Shown here: positions 44,756 to 53,300 of the stretch, in pieces
How positions within the stretch are numbered: the stretch's first letter is position 1
Layout: the number at the start of each line of letters is the position of its first letter
NCBI GenBank assembly: GCA_016932575.1
Contig: JAFGCO010000034.1
Span: 1 to 64,000, forward strand
From: a bacterium
GTDB lineage: Bacteria; Zhuqueibacterota; QNDG01; JAFGCO01
Direction: 5' to 3'
Length of the DNA stretch: 64,000 nt
Made by a program: the position numbers and the translations under genes
Notes under the pieces: model-generated
The model's database searches: none
The model's input: the letters and a program-made list of their open reading frames with translations, nothing else
Told to the model about the DNA's origin: nothing

Positions 44756-45964
44756 ATGAAATACAAAATATTGATTTTGATGAGTCTCCTGGGAATCGGA
44801 ATCCTTTGGATTGGCGCGGGATGCGAGTACGATGCCCCTACCTCACTTTACGATGCCGATGCAGAGGGAACAGCACCGGCAGCAGTTATCAGCCAGGTTG
44901 TTCCTTCAGAGACAGCAGGGGGCGGCGTGAATGAAATCGAGATTCAGGGAGAAAATTTTGCCGCACAAGCAGGTGACAATGCGGTTTATTTCAACAATGT
45001 TCAGGCGGAACTGATTTCCGGGGATTCGACAAAATTGGTTGTTTTTAGGCCAGATATCACCGGAGACGATATTAAAATTAAGGTGGTGGTTCCAGGAGCG
45101 CTGCGAGTTACTGAACATTCTCCGTATGAAATTACTTCTGTCCTGGAGAATTTCACAGAGGATTTTGACGATACCGGAGATCAGCGCGGTTTTGCGCTCG
45201 ACAGTGAAGGCAATTTCTATACATTGATGCGTGACAGAACCCTTCATAAGCAAGCATCAGGCAGCAATGAGAAAGAAATTATCGCCGATATGAGCGAGCG
45301 ATCTATCGGACGGTTACGAATCGGTCCTGGAGGCAATCTGTATTATACGCGAAGAAGCAGTTTTTATGTTTTTTCATTTGAAGAGAATAGGGACTCAGTC
45401 TATGCAACTCTTCCGGGAAACGCGGAAATGTTCGATTTTGATGAGAATGGGTATGCCTATTTTGTCGGAGATGGAGAGGGCATGTATATATTAAAAGCTC
45501 CCGACGATATTCAGAACGGGGATGATTATTCGGCATTTGAATGCCTGGCGGCACGGGTTTACAATGGTGCCGTTTACGTACTGGCCGAATATTCGGGCAA
45601 TGATGAATCCGTTCCCGCCATGGCTGTCTGGAAAAATACAATTACCGGTGACGGCACAGTATCGGAAAAAGAATTGGTGCTGAACTGGAGTGAAACTGCC
45701 TATGCAGATGCCACTCCGGTTGATATTGAATTCAGTTCAGATGGGGCCATGTATATTTCAAGTGATCATGAATATCCGATTGTGAAAGTTAAGGGCGATA
45801 TAGTTTTACCGCTGTACAAAGGCATGATCGCCGGTCCTGTGACCCAGTTAAGCTGGGGTGCCGGGAACGATCTCTATTTTTATGTCGATGCCCAGGATGC
45901 AGCGGACAGGAACATTTTTAAAGCGGATATGGGTCAGCCGGGTGCTTCGCAATACGGCAAATAA
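44756..45964 (+). CDS. IPT/TIG-domain lipoprotein with beta-propeller-like body
   Basis: ATG 44756 follows GAAGGAGA; an earlier in-frame ATG at 44726 has no ribosome site. The 402-residue product has a lipoprotein signal with W-I-G-A-G-C. Residues about 40-120 look like an IPT/TIG immunoglobulin-like domain (I-S-Q-V-V-P-S-E-T-A-G-G, I-E-I-Q-G-E-N-F). The rest has repeated short strands (F-A-L-D-S-E-G-N-F-Y-T, I-G-P-G-G-N-L-Y-Y-T, I-E-F-S-S-D-G-A-M-Y-I) like an NHL or similar propeller. TIG lipoproteins often bind glycans beside SusC-like receptors, so a ligand-capture role for the receptor of this operon is plausible. It is the last gene before the terminator. Confidence 0.82.
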   Translation: MKYKILILMSLLGIGILWIGAGCEYDAPTSLYDADAEGTAPAAVISQVVPSETAGGGVNEIEIQGENFAAQAGDNAVYFNNVQAELISGDSTKLVVFRPDITGDDIKIKVVVPGALRVTEHSPYEITSVLENFTEDFDDTGDQRGFALDSEGNFYTLMRDRTLHKQASGSNEKEIIADMSERSIGRLRIGPGGNLYYTRRSSFYVFSFEENRDSVYATLPGNAEMFDFDENGYAYFVGDGEGMYILKAPDDIQNGDDYSAFECLAARVYNGAVYVLAEYSGNDESVPAMAVWKNTITGDGTVSEKELVLNWSETAYADATPVDIEFSSDGAMYISSDHEYPIVKVKGDIVLPLYKGMIAGPVTQLSWGAGNDLYFYVDAQDAADRNIFKADMGQPGASQYGK

Positions 45965-45980
45965 TAAGCGTAAGCCGGTA

Positions 45981-46017
45981 AAAAATGGAGGCAGATGTAT
46001 CGCCTCCATTTTTTTTA
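45981..46017 (+). terminator. Rho-independent terminator of the LacI-controlled operon
   Basis: A 12-bp stem (45981-45992 with 46002-46013, core ATGGAGGC/GCCTCCAT) is followed by a T run. The A run on the left means it could also work on the other strand. Confidence 0.9.
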
Positions 46018-46053
46018 TATGGGTGGTCTCTGTCTGTTCAAGAGACATTATGC

Positions 46054-46082
46054 TTGACAAAAAGACATTACTTTGTTAAATT
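46054..46082 (+). promoter_or_regulatory. Promoter of tRNA-Thr
   Basis: TTGACA (46054-46059) and TAAATT (46077-46082) are 17 bases apart, with the tRNA beginning 20 bases after the -10 box. Confidence 0.75.
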
Positions 46083-46101
46083 ATTTTTCCATAAAAGCGC
46101 G

Positions 46102-46174
46102 GCCACCCTAGCTCAGCTGGTAGAGCAGCTCACTCGTAATGAGCAGGTCGTCGGTTCGAGTCCGACGGGTGGCT
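46102..46174 (+). tRNA. tRNA-Thr (anticodon CGU)
   Basis: A full cloverleaf is present. The acceptor stem GCCACCC (46102-46108) pairs with GGGTGGC (46167-46173), and the D-arm starts GCTC. The anticodon stem GCTCA/TGAGC holds the loop CTCGTAA (anticodon CGT). The T-arm is GTCGG-TTCGAGT-CCGAC and the discriminator base is T. CCA is not encoded. The PorV/PorQ-like gene begins 50 bases later and may share the transcript. Confidence 0.96.
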
Positions 46175-46223
46175 CAAGGACAATGCTTCATCAAGGTCCT
46201 TTTTTATTTTGGGAGTTATACCC

Positions 46224-47159
46224 ATGAAAGCAACGATTTATTCCACGATGATATTCGCTTTCTGCGCATCGATTTTATTCGCATCAGAGAATTCAAGCTT
46301 TGAATTTTTAAAAACCAGTTTTGGCGCCCGGGCGGCAGCAATGGGTGGTGCTTTTGCAGGCGCCCAGCAGGATCTGATTTCCATCGGGTACAATCCTGCC
46401 GGTTTATTGGGGATTAAATCAAAAAAAGCCGCTTTCAGTTACCTGGATTACTTTGCGGATTTCAAAGGTGGTTTTACGGCCTATGGGCAGCAATTATCCA
46501 ACGATCGCTCTGTGGCGTTTTCTATTTCTTATATGAGCTACGGAACCATCGAAAGAACCGATGTGACCGGCAGGAGTTCGGGTTCATTTACTCCGGGTGA
46601 TTTTCTTGTCAGTGCTGCCTATGCGGCGAAGTCCGACATGGGCATTCGTTATGGCATCACAGCCAAATTTATTCAATCTCAGATCGACCGATATAAAGCC
46701 AATGCTCTTGCAGTTGATGCAGGGCTGCTTTATCGGATTGAGACCCAGCAGATGAATGTCGGGATAAGTATCAATAATCTGGGTCAGGCGATGTCAGCTT
46801 ATCATCAAACAAAAGAAAATTTGCCTCTGGCTTATCGCGCCGGATTATCAAAAACCCTTGCCCATTTACCGTTAACTCTGCAATTTCAATTCATGCGTTA
46901 TCAATTTCAGGAAAGTGATATATTCGGAGGTTTATACTGGGCGCTGGGCGGTGAATTCCAATTAAGTCAGGTAACATTTCTCCGATGGGGGTATAATTCA
47001 GTGGGTAACGAACAAAAAGCCGATTCTGATATTGACCGCTTTTCAGGAATCTCTTTTGGATTCGGAACCCAGTTTCAACGTTTTGTTATTGATTATGCAT
47101 TTTCATATCATGGCATTCTGGGCGGCACCAATCAGTTTACCATTCAAATGATCCTTTAA
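46224..47159 (+). CDS. PorV/PorQ-family outer-membrane protein
   Basis: ATG 46224 follows GGGAG. The 311-residue product has a signal peptide (cleavage near L-F-A-S) and the family signature F-G-A-R-A-A-A-M-G-G-A-F-A-G-A-Q-Q-D-L-I-S-I-G-Y-N-P-A-G-L (spaced). Barrel strands follow, ending Q-F-T-I-Q-M-I-L. Unlike the two cassette members it is not next to a receptor; it leads into a membrane protease gene 5 bases away. It resembles PorQ-like proteins in length. Role unknown; outer-membrane location is confident. Confidence 0.85.
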   Translation: MKATIYSTMIFAFCASILFASENSSFEFLKTSFGARAAAMGGAFAGAQQDLISIGYNPAGLLGIKSKKAAFSYLDYFADFKGGFTAYGQQLSNDRSVAFSISYMSYGTIERTDVTGRSSGSFTPGDFLVSAAYAAKSDMGIRYGITAKFIQSQIDRYKANALAVDAGLLYRIETQQMNVGISINNLGQAMSAYHQTKENLPLAYRAGLSKTLAHLPLTLQFQFMRYQFQESDIFGGLYWALGGEFQLSQVTFLRWGYNSVGNEQKADSDIDRFSGISFGFGTQFQRFVIDYAFSYHGILGGTNQFTIQMIL

Positions 47160-47164
47160 TTTTC

Positions 47165-48118
47165 ATGTCTGCTTATAACGCTTTTTCCATCTCTTCCGGG
47201 TCCTTTTTAATAAGAAGTGTAATTATCGTTCTGTCATTTTTCACACCGGTATTTGCCGTTCTTTCCACTGCTCAATATGGATCTATCCGATTGAGCGCTC
47301 ATGAGCGCGACTGGAAATATGGTAAAGAGGTTGTGGAAATTGCACAATCCTCTTTACCCGAAATCAACGCGAATCTGGGACTTTTAAATGAGATATCCGT
47401 GCATATTGTTATTGCTCCCACCAGGGTTGATTTTCAGCAGTTGACCGGAAATCAGATGCCGGACTGGGGTGTTGCCGCGGCTGATCCCCGAGAGGGAGTC
47501 ATATTTTTAAAATCCCCGCGATTCGAGCGCCCGGCTATCGGACTCCATACAATTATTGTTCATGAGTTATGTCATATAGCCATGGGGTATGCTGTTGGAA
47601 AACATTCTATTCCAAGATGGTTTGATGAAGGATTTGCGCTATATCAGTCAGGCGAACTGGGATTGGAGAGCAACATTGTCCTTGCCAGAAGTTTAATCAG
47701 CGGCCAGATTATTCCATTGGAAGCCATCGATCATGTGCTGACATTTCGCCAGCAAAAAGCCATGTTGGCTTATCGTGAATCTTTAGCTGCAGTTCAATAT
47801 CTGGTTGAACAGTATGGCATCGAAGCTTTGCCCCGGCTCGTTTTTGCACTTTCTGAGGGAAAGACCATGGATAATGCCATCTTTTTGGTCACAGGTGTTT
47901 CCATGACGGTCTTTGAAGATCATTGGATTGCATATTTACAGCAAAAATACCTTTGGTATGCTATTCTGGATACGCGAATCATTCTGAGTTTTGTATTTGT
48001 CGTTTTATTTTTATGGGCCTGGGCATATAAAAAGCTTCGATCCCGGCATCAGCGCATTCTGTGGGAACGCGGGGATTGCGAACATGTATTACAGCATGAT
48101 ATTTCAACAGGGGATTGA
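47165..48118 (+). CDS. Peptidase MA-like membrane metalloprotease
   Basis: The 317-residue product has an N-terminal signal or anchor (about 12-32) and one C-terminal membrane segment (about 277-297: I-I-L-S-F-V-F-V-V-L-F-L-W-A-W-A). The zinc motif H133-E-L-C-H137 is followed by W-F-D-E-G-F-A, the third-ligand and glutamate-zincin pattern of peptidase MA-like domains. The protease domain faces the periplasm if both segments span the inner membrane. Substrate unknown. The start lies 5 bases after the PorV/PorQ-like stop without its own ribosome site, so translation is probably coupled. Confidence 0.85.
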   Translation: MSAYNAFSISSGSFLIRSVIIVLSFFTPVFAVLSTAQYGSIRLSAHERDWKYGKEVVEIAQSSLPEINANLGLLNEISVHIVIAPTRVDFQQLTGNQMPDWGVAAADPREGVIFLKSPRFERPAIGLHTIIVHELCHIAMGYAVGKHSIPRWFDEGFALYQSGELGLESNIVLARSLISGQIIPLEAIDHVLTFRQQKAMLAYRESLAAVQYLVEQYGIEALPRLVFALSEGKTMDNAIFLVTGVSMTVFEDHWIAYLQQKYLWYAILDTRIILSFVFVVLFLWAWAYKKLRSRHQRILWERGDCEHVLQHDISTGD

Positions 48119-48173
48119 TTTTTTCTCTTTGAATTGCATGATGTTTGCAATATGACTTTTATTGAAAAAATAA

Positions 48174-48202
48174 TTGAAAATCAAAAATAAAACTGTTATA
48201 TT
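48174..48202 (+). promoter_or_regulatory. Promoter giving a nearly leaderless mRNA
   Basis: TTGAAA (48174-48179) and TATATT (48197-48202) are 17 bases apart. The start codon lies at 48212, only 9 bases beyond the -10 box, so the transcript would have at most a few untranslated bases. Confidence 0.6.
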
Positions 48203-48211
48203 GCTAGCCAG

Positions 48212-49078
48212 ATGCAAAGAGCTCAGTTGAAAGCCCATGATTCAGATGCCATTATTTATTCAAGGTATTTTGAGGATCATGTCCTGATCAAACTCAGGGA
48301 TTCTGTTAATCCCAATAGTGTTCTTGATCGTTTGCATACGTTCTTTGATAATTTATCCAAAGAAGGCATAGAGCATATTGTATTTGATATGGGTAATGTT
48401 CCTTTTCCCAGCGGCAGTTTTATCGCGTTATTGATTGCCAAAACAATCGAAATACGACATCGGGGAGGAGATCTGCAGATTATTAATTTATTGGATACGG
48501 CAAGGAATAATTTTTCTTTTTTTACTCCTCTAACTTTTTTATCTATTGTAACAGATGCCGATCATTTTGAACCGAGTGCTCCGGGAGTACCACAGAAGTC
48601 TAAAACAGCAGAGGTTCCTTTTGATGAAGCAGACAGTATGCCTCGCAGGATACGCGTTAATGCGACTGTGGATGCCGTACAGGATATCACTGATTTTGTG
48701 AATGCATGGGCTGAACGCGAACATATCGAACCGATTACACTCAGTAAATTCAGGATTGCTGTTCACGAAGCGTGTATGAATGTGATTGAACACGGCTATC
48801 AGTTTGCGGAAGGGAAAGAGCTTGAGATCGAAGTGAACACGGACGACCGGTGTTTTATGACCATTATTTCGGACTGGGGAATCCCGTTTGAAGATTTCGG
48901 AAAGCGGGATTACAATGTACAGGAAGCATTTGAAAAACAGCAGCGTGGCGGCTATGGTTTTTATATTATGCAGCAGTCCGTCGATGAAATTCGTTATGAA
49001 TTCGGAGAAGGCGGAAACCGGTTGACCCTCGTGCTGGAATATCCCGTTCCGGAGGAAGGTAACAATAAGGACGATTAG
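48212..49078 (+). CDS. STAS domain-RsbW-like ATPase fusion (anti-sigma/anti-anti-sigma type)
   Basis: The 288-residue cytosolic protein joins two regulators that are usually separate. Residues about 20-115 form a STAS domain (I-E-H-I-V-F-D-M-G-N-V-P-F-P-S-G-S-F), where the serine-containing loop corresponds to the anti-anti-sigma phosphosite. Residues about 145-285 form a GHKL ATPase with the N-box A-V-H-E-A-C-M-N-V-I-E-H-G-Y, the G1 box S-D-W-G-I-P-F and the G2 box G-G-Y-G-F-Y-I-M. The partner sigma factor is not nearby. No ribosome site precedes the ATG, in keeping with the leaderless promoter. The last 10 bases, including the stop TAG at 49076-49078, lie inside the tRNA-Val gene. Confidence 0.88.
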   Translation: MQRAQLKAHDSDAIIYSRYFEDHVLIKLRDSVNPNSVLDRLHTFFDNLSKEGIEHIVFDMGNVPFPSGSFIALLIAKTIEIRHRGGDLQIINLLDTARNNFSFFTPLTFLSIVTDADHFEPSAPGVPQKSKTAEVPFDEADSMPRRIRVNATVDAVQDITDFVNAWAEREHIEPITLSKFRIAVHEACMNVIEHGYQFAEGKELEIEVNTDDRCFMTIISDWGIPFEDFGKRDYNVQEAFEKQQRGGYGFYIMQQSVDEIRYEFGEGGNRLTLVLEYPVPEEGNNKDD

Positions 49079-49142
49079 CTCAGTTGGTTAGAGCGCTGGT
49101 CTCACATACCAGAGGTCACTGGTTCGAATCCAGTATCGTCCA
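49069..49142 (+). tRNA. tRNA-Val (anticodon CAC)
   Basis: The acceptor stem GGACGAT (49069-49075) pairs with ATCGTCC (49135-49141), and the discriminator is A. The D-arm is GCTC...GAGC. The anticodon stem CTGGT/ACCAG holds the loop CTCACAT (anticodon CAC). The T-arm is ACTGG-TTCGAAT-CCAGT. CCA is not encoded. The first 10 bases overlap the end of the STAS-ATPase gene on the same strand, so RNase P cutting would trim that mRNA. Confidence 0.96.
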
Positions 49143-49196
49143 CACTTAAGTCATTAAAAATTAGTTAATTGTAGTTAAGTTCTTTTCAGTTGCATT

Positions 49197-49225
49197 TGTG
49201 CCAATTTTTATGGAAAAATGGCACA
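49197..49225. repeat. Long inverted repeat downstream of tRNA-Val
   Basis: Arms 49197-49209 and 49214-49225 (TGTGCCA...TGGCACA) pair over 12 bp with one bulged A and a 4-base loop. No U-tract follows and a better terminator lies just after, so its role is open. A recombinase site next to a tRNA is one possibility. Confidence 0.4.
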
Positions 49226-49231
49226 CTTACT

Positions 49232-49271
49232 AAACCTCCTTATAATGTATATTATCCGAGGGGGTTTTTTA
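49232..49271 (+). terminator. Rho-independent terminator after tRNA-Val
   Basis: AAACCTCC (49232-49239) pairs with GGGGGTTT (49260-49267, one G-U pair), with an inner ATAAT/ATTAT helix, followed by a T run. It would end the STAS-ATPase/tRNA-Val transcript. Confidence 0.65.
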
Positions 49272-49353
49272 TTTAAATATCGAGATGATATCAATAGAAA
49301 AAAGTGATTAAAGATTTTACTTTTATATGTATGAGATTGATGGGCAACAGGAT

Positions 49354-50019
49354 ATGAAGATAAAATTAATTGTTTTAATGATCATTATGATTCTGCCTGA
49401 TTTTTTAAAAGCAAAATCTGTCACTTATGTAAGACTTGGTTTGAACATTTCTGCTCTGCGGAACGAAACCGAGACGAGTGATCCGGGTATTTCTTTTGGC
49501 TTAGGGCAGGAACACTGTCTTTTTCATTCTCCAAAAAAATTTATTGGAATTTCACTTAATTATAGTAAGAAGAAAATCAAACTGAAGGATAGAACATGGA
49601 GGTGGAATCCAAATCTACCATCATCTAAAGTAGGTACGGGTGATATTAATATTAATATATCCTACCTTGAATTACCGTTAATGGCCGGTTATTCAATTAT
49701 CGTTGATGATAGATATAGGATAAATATTAGTATGGGACTCGAGATTTCAATCCCTATTAAAAATCATACAAAAATTACTAATCAGAAAGTGACATACAAA
49801 CTTGATGAATTTGAGGAAAATGATATCGATTATACTGTGCTTGATGAAAATTATATAATCCCGTCAATAGGATTACCCATGGGAATCTCGATTTCTGTTA
49901 AAAACGTGGCGATAATCATTCATTATTCCTGGGGGCTCACAGTGACTGAAGGCTTTACAGACTTAAGTATGAAAGATAAAATTGATACTGTCAGAATGAG
50001 TTTAGCATATTTTTTTTAG
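49354..50019 (+). CDS. Small outer-membrane beta-barrel protein, AT-rich gene
   Basis: ATG 49354 gives a signal peptide (M-K-I-K-L-I-V-L-M-I-I-M-I-L-P-D-F-L-K-A) directly; ATG 49327 in frame adds nine polar residues. The roughly 221-residue product has alternating strands and an aromatic C-terminus (M-S-L-A-Y-F-F), like PorT/OmpA-type small barrels. No close family is recognised. Codons are visibly richer in A/T than those of its neighbours, and the gene stands alone between long non-coding stretches just after a tRNA, so lateral acquisition is possible. The ribosome site is weak. Confidence 0.65.
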   Translation: MKIKLIVLMIIMILPDFLKAKSVTYVRLGLNISALRNETETSDPGISFGLGQEHCLFHSPKKFIGISLNYSKKKIKLKDRTWRWNPNLPSSKVGTGDININISYLELPLMAGYSIIVDDRYRINISMGLEISIPIKNHTKITNQKVTYKLDEFEENDIDYTVLDENYIIPSIGLPMGISISVKNVAIIIHYSWGLTVTEGFTDLSMKDKIDTVRMSLAYFF

Positions 50020-50375
50020 TATTAAAGTCTCATGCGACAAGATATCGGGAACACCCATATACGATTCTTCGGTGAATAAATAATATTTTGATAAATATGG
50101 GATGTTATCGTATATTTGACTATGATTGTTAATCTCAATTTTCATCAGCAGAATTTTAAATAAATTTCACAAATGGAAATCAATCACAACCATTCTTGTT
50201 TGCACTCGGAACCTCTCCTGGAAGTTTTTGAAGTGACAATGGATATTAAGTGGCTGGCCTGTTAATTTTTGATAACAGGGTTTGTAAAATCATGTTTTGT
50301 TCTCATGATTATCTTCAATTTAGACACACCTGCTGTCAATGCCGGTTCCCCAAATTTAAAAAGCGGGTCATTTGA
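50020..50375. other. AT-rich intergenic region with inverted repeats
   Basis: These 356 bases hold no convincing gene. CCCATAT (50054-50060) pairs with ATATGGG (50095-50101), and ATCGTATAT near 50108 complements ATATACGAT near 50057. Just before the kinase gene, AATCATG (50288-50294) and CATGATT (50304-50310) form a 7-bp inverted repeat spaced by 9 bases, a possible operator. No clear promoter boxes. Confidence 0.4.
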
Positions 50376-53300
50376 ATGAAAAAGCAATGGGCCATTGTTA
50401 TTTTTATTTTAACCTGTTTCTGTCATGCAGCACAGTCGGGGAAAATGGTATTCAGAAATCTGACTCCCGAAATGGGCCTGTCGCATGGTGATGTGCTGTG
50501 TATTTTTAAGGATCATGAGGATTATCTCTGGATCGGTACTGTGGATGGATTGAACAGATATGATGGCATTGGATTTACAAAATATCAGTATAACAGAAAT
50601 GACACCTGTTCACTTTCCAGTAATTATGTTATTTCTATTAAAGAGGACTGCCGCAATAATCTCTGGATCGGCACTGCAAGGGGGCTCTGCAGATATGACC
50701 GGGATTACGACCATTTTGAAAGAATTCCTTTTTATGATTCACAAAACCGCCGGATTGAAAATTCCGTGGTTGAAATTTTTGAAGACAGAAACAACCAATT
50801 ATGGATGGGCTGCGGCCGGGGTATTTATCTGTTCGATCCCGTTCAAAAGACATTTAAAGTCTGTTTTGAGGAGACGTATACGCCTGATGAACTGGCCTAC
50901 TGTTCCGGAATATGCCAGGATATCCATGACAACATATGGATTTCATTTCGAAGCGCGGCAGACCTCGGGCTCATCAAATATCAGCCAAAAACAAAAACTC
51001 TTTCGGCTTTCAGTGCAGATCAACCCGGTTATCAATTAAAAGAGAATGCAATTTACGCTTTGCTCATCGATGATCGAAACATGATCTGGATTGGTTATGT
51101 CACGAAGGGCCTGGATGTGATTGATATGCAGTCCGGTAAGATTATGAACTATAAGCGGGAATCAGGAGACAGCCATTCATTAAATAACAACAGTATTTTT
51201 TCTCTTGCAGAACACACAGATGGAAAAATACTCATTGGTACAAATGGCGGCGGTTTGAACGTGTTTGATCCAACGACTGGCTGGTTCAGCCATTATACTA
51301 CATCCCAGTCTGAACAATCCCTGCTCAGCAACAGCATTCAGGAACTGTATGTCGGCGATGACGGCATTGTCTGGATTGGGTGCTGGGCCGGGGGAGTAAG
51401 CATGTCGGATAAACGATTTGGGCGGTTCCTGCTTTACAGACATGATAAACAGGATGTCCATTCATTGTATGGAAATTCCGTAACCAGTTTTTCACAGGAT
51501 TCGAAAGGAAATATCTGGATCGGAACTGACGGCGGCGGGATTAATCTGTTCGATACGGACAACCTTCGATTTGTTAATTTTAAAAGTCAAAAAGGAAATC
51601 CTCGAGCTCTGACGAATGATAAGGTCCTGGCTGTTCAGGCAGACAACCGCGGCGGATTATGGGTTGGCATGTGGCGCGGCGGATTAAATTATTTTCAGAT
51701 TCAGGGTAATCAATTGATTCTGAAACAGAAATATCTGCCCGTTGATGCGGACAATCCAAACAGCCATTCGGTTTTTAACTTGTACCAGGATGGTCACGGC
51801 AACCTGTGGGTTGGTGCTTTTCAAACGGGAGCGTATTTATTTAATCCGGTTTCCCGAAAATTTGAAATCGTTCACTTGAACTACCCTGAGGGAGAAAACA
51901 TCTATCTGAATGGAATTCATGATATCTTTTGTGATCATGAAGAAACCGTGTGGTTTGCCACTGAGGGCAGCGGCCTGATCAACCTGGATCGGGAAACCGG
52001 CAAGAGCGAATTTTTTATTCATGATACAGAGGACAGTTCCAGTCTGATCAGCAATTCAATTAATGTCATCCATGAGGACAGCCGGCACCGTCTGTGGATC
52101 GGTTCCTTTGAAGGCGGATTGAGCATTTTCAACCGAAAAACAAGGTCGTTTAACAATTATACCATGGATCATGGTCTGCCAAGTGCGACTGTTGTTGGCA
52201 TACTGGAAGACAATCATGAAAATTTATGGATCAGCAGCACGGCCGGTCTGTCAAAAGTTACTTTGGATACATCCCATGGCACAATTAACATTTCGATCAG
52301 AAATTACACGGTGGAAGACGGACTGCAGAGCAAGGTTTTTAACCGCTGGTCATATTTTAAAAGCCGTTCAGGAGAAATGTATTTTGGCGGTCTGCATGGT
52401 TTTAATGTTTTTCATCCCGACAGCATCAGGGACAATGATCATATACCCCATATTCATATCACAGATTTTCTGCTTTTCAATCAACCAGTGATTATCGGTG
52501 CAGAGGATTGTCCGCTGAAAAAACATATTTCACAAACCAAGGAACTGGTTCTGAGCCATAAACAGAATTTTTTCACATTCAGGTTTATTGCATTAAACTA
52601 TATTTTCAGTGAAAACAATCAGTATGCCTATAAAATGGAGGGATTTGATAAAGCGTGGAATTATGTAGGCAACAAACGGGAAGCGAACTATACCAATCTG
52701 AATCCCGGCCATTACACGTTTCATGTCAAAGGATCCAATAATGACGGACTTTGGAACGAAAAAGGAAAATCTCTGAGTGTTATCATTACTCCGCCTTTCT
52801 GGCAAATCTGGTGGTTCAGAATTCTGCTGTTGTTTCTGCTGGTTGCAGCTGTGCTGGGATTTATTGAATTCCGGATATACGATCTTGATAAGCAGAGGAG
52901 AGTGCTTGAATTACTTGTGAAAGAACGCACAAAAGATCTGCAAGAAACAAATGCTGAGCTGGAGGCCAGAGAGGCCTCCATAAAAGAGTACGCCGGGGCA
53001 TTGGAACAATCCAACAGAGACCTGGAAGCTTTCAGTTATTCAGTATCCCATGACCTGCGGGCACCCCTGCGCAGTATGAGCGGATTCAGTCAAATATTAC
53101 TTGAAGAACATTCCAGTAACCTGAATAATAAAGGGAAGGATTATCTGAAGCGTATCTCTCTTCGCTGCCGGGAGATGGGGAATCTGATTGATAATCTTTT
53201 AAATCTGTCACGGTTAAAGCGGGATCATTTATACTTTGAAGAGGTGGATTTGGGATTGGAGATTCAATCGATTGCCCGTGAATATCAGCAAATGGATCCG

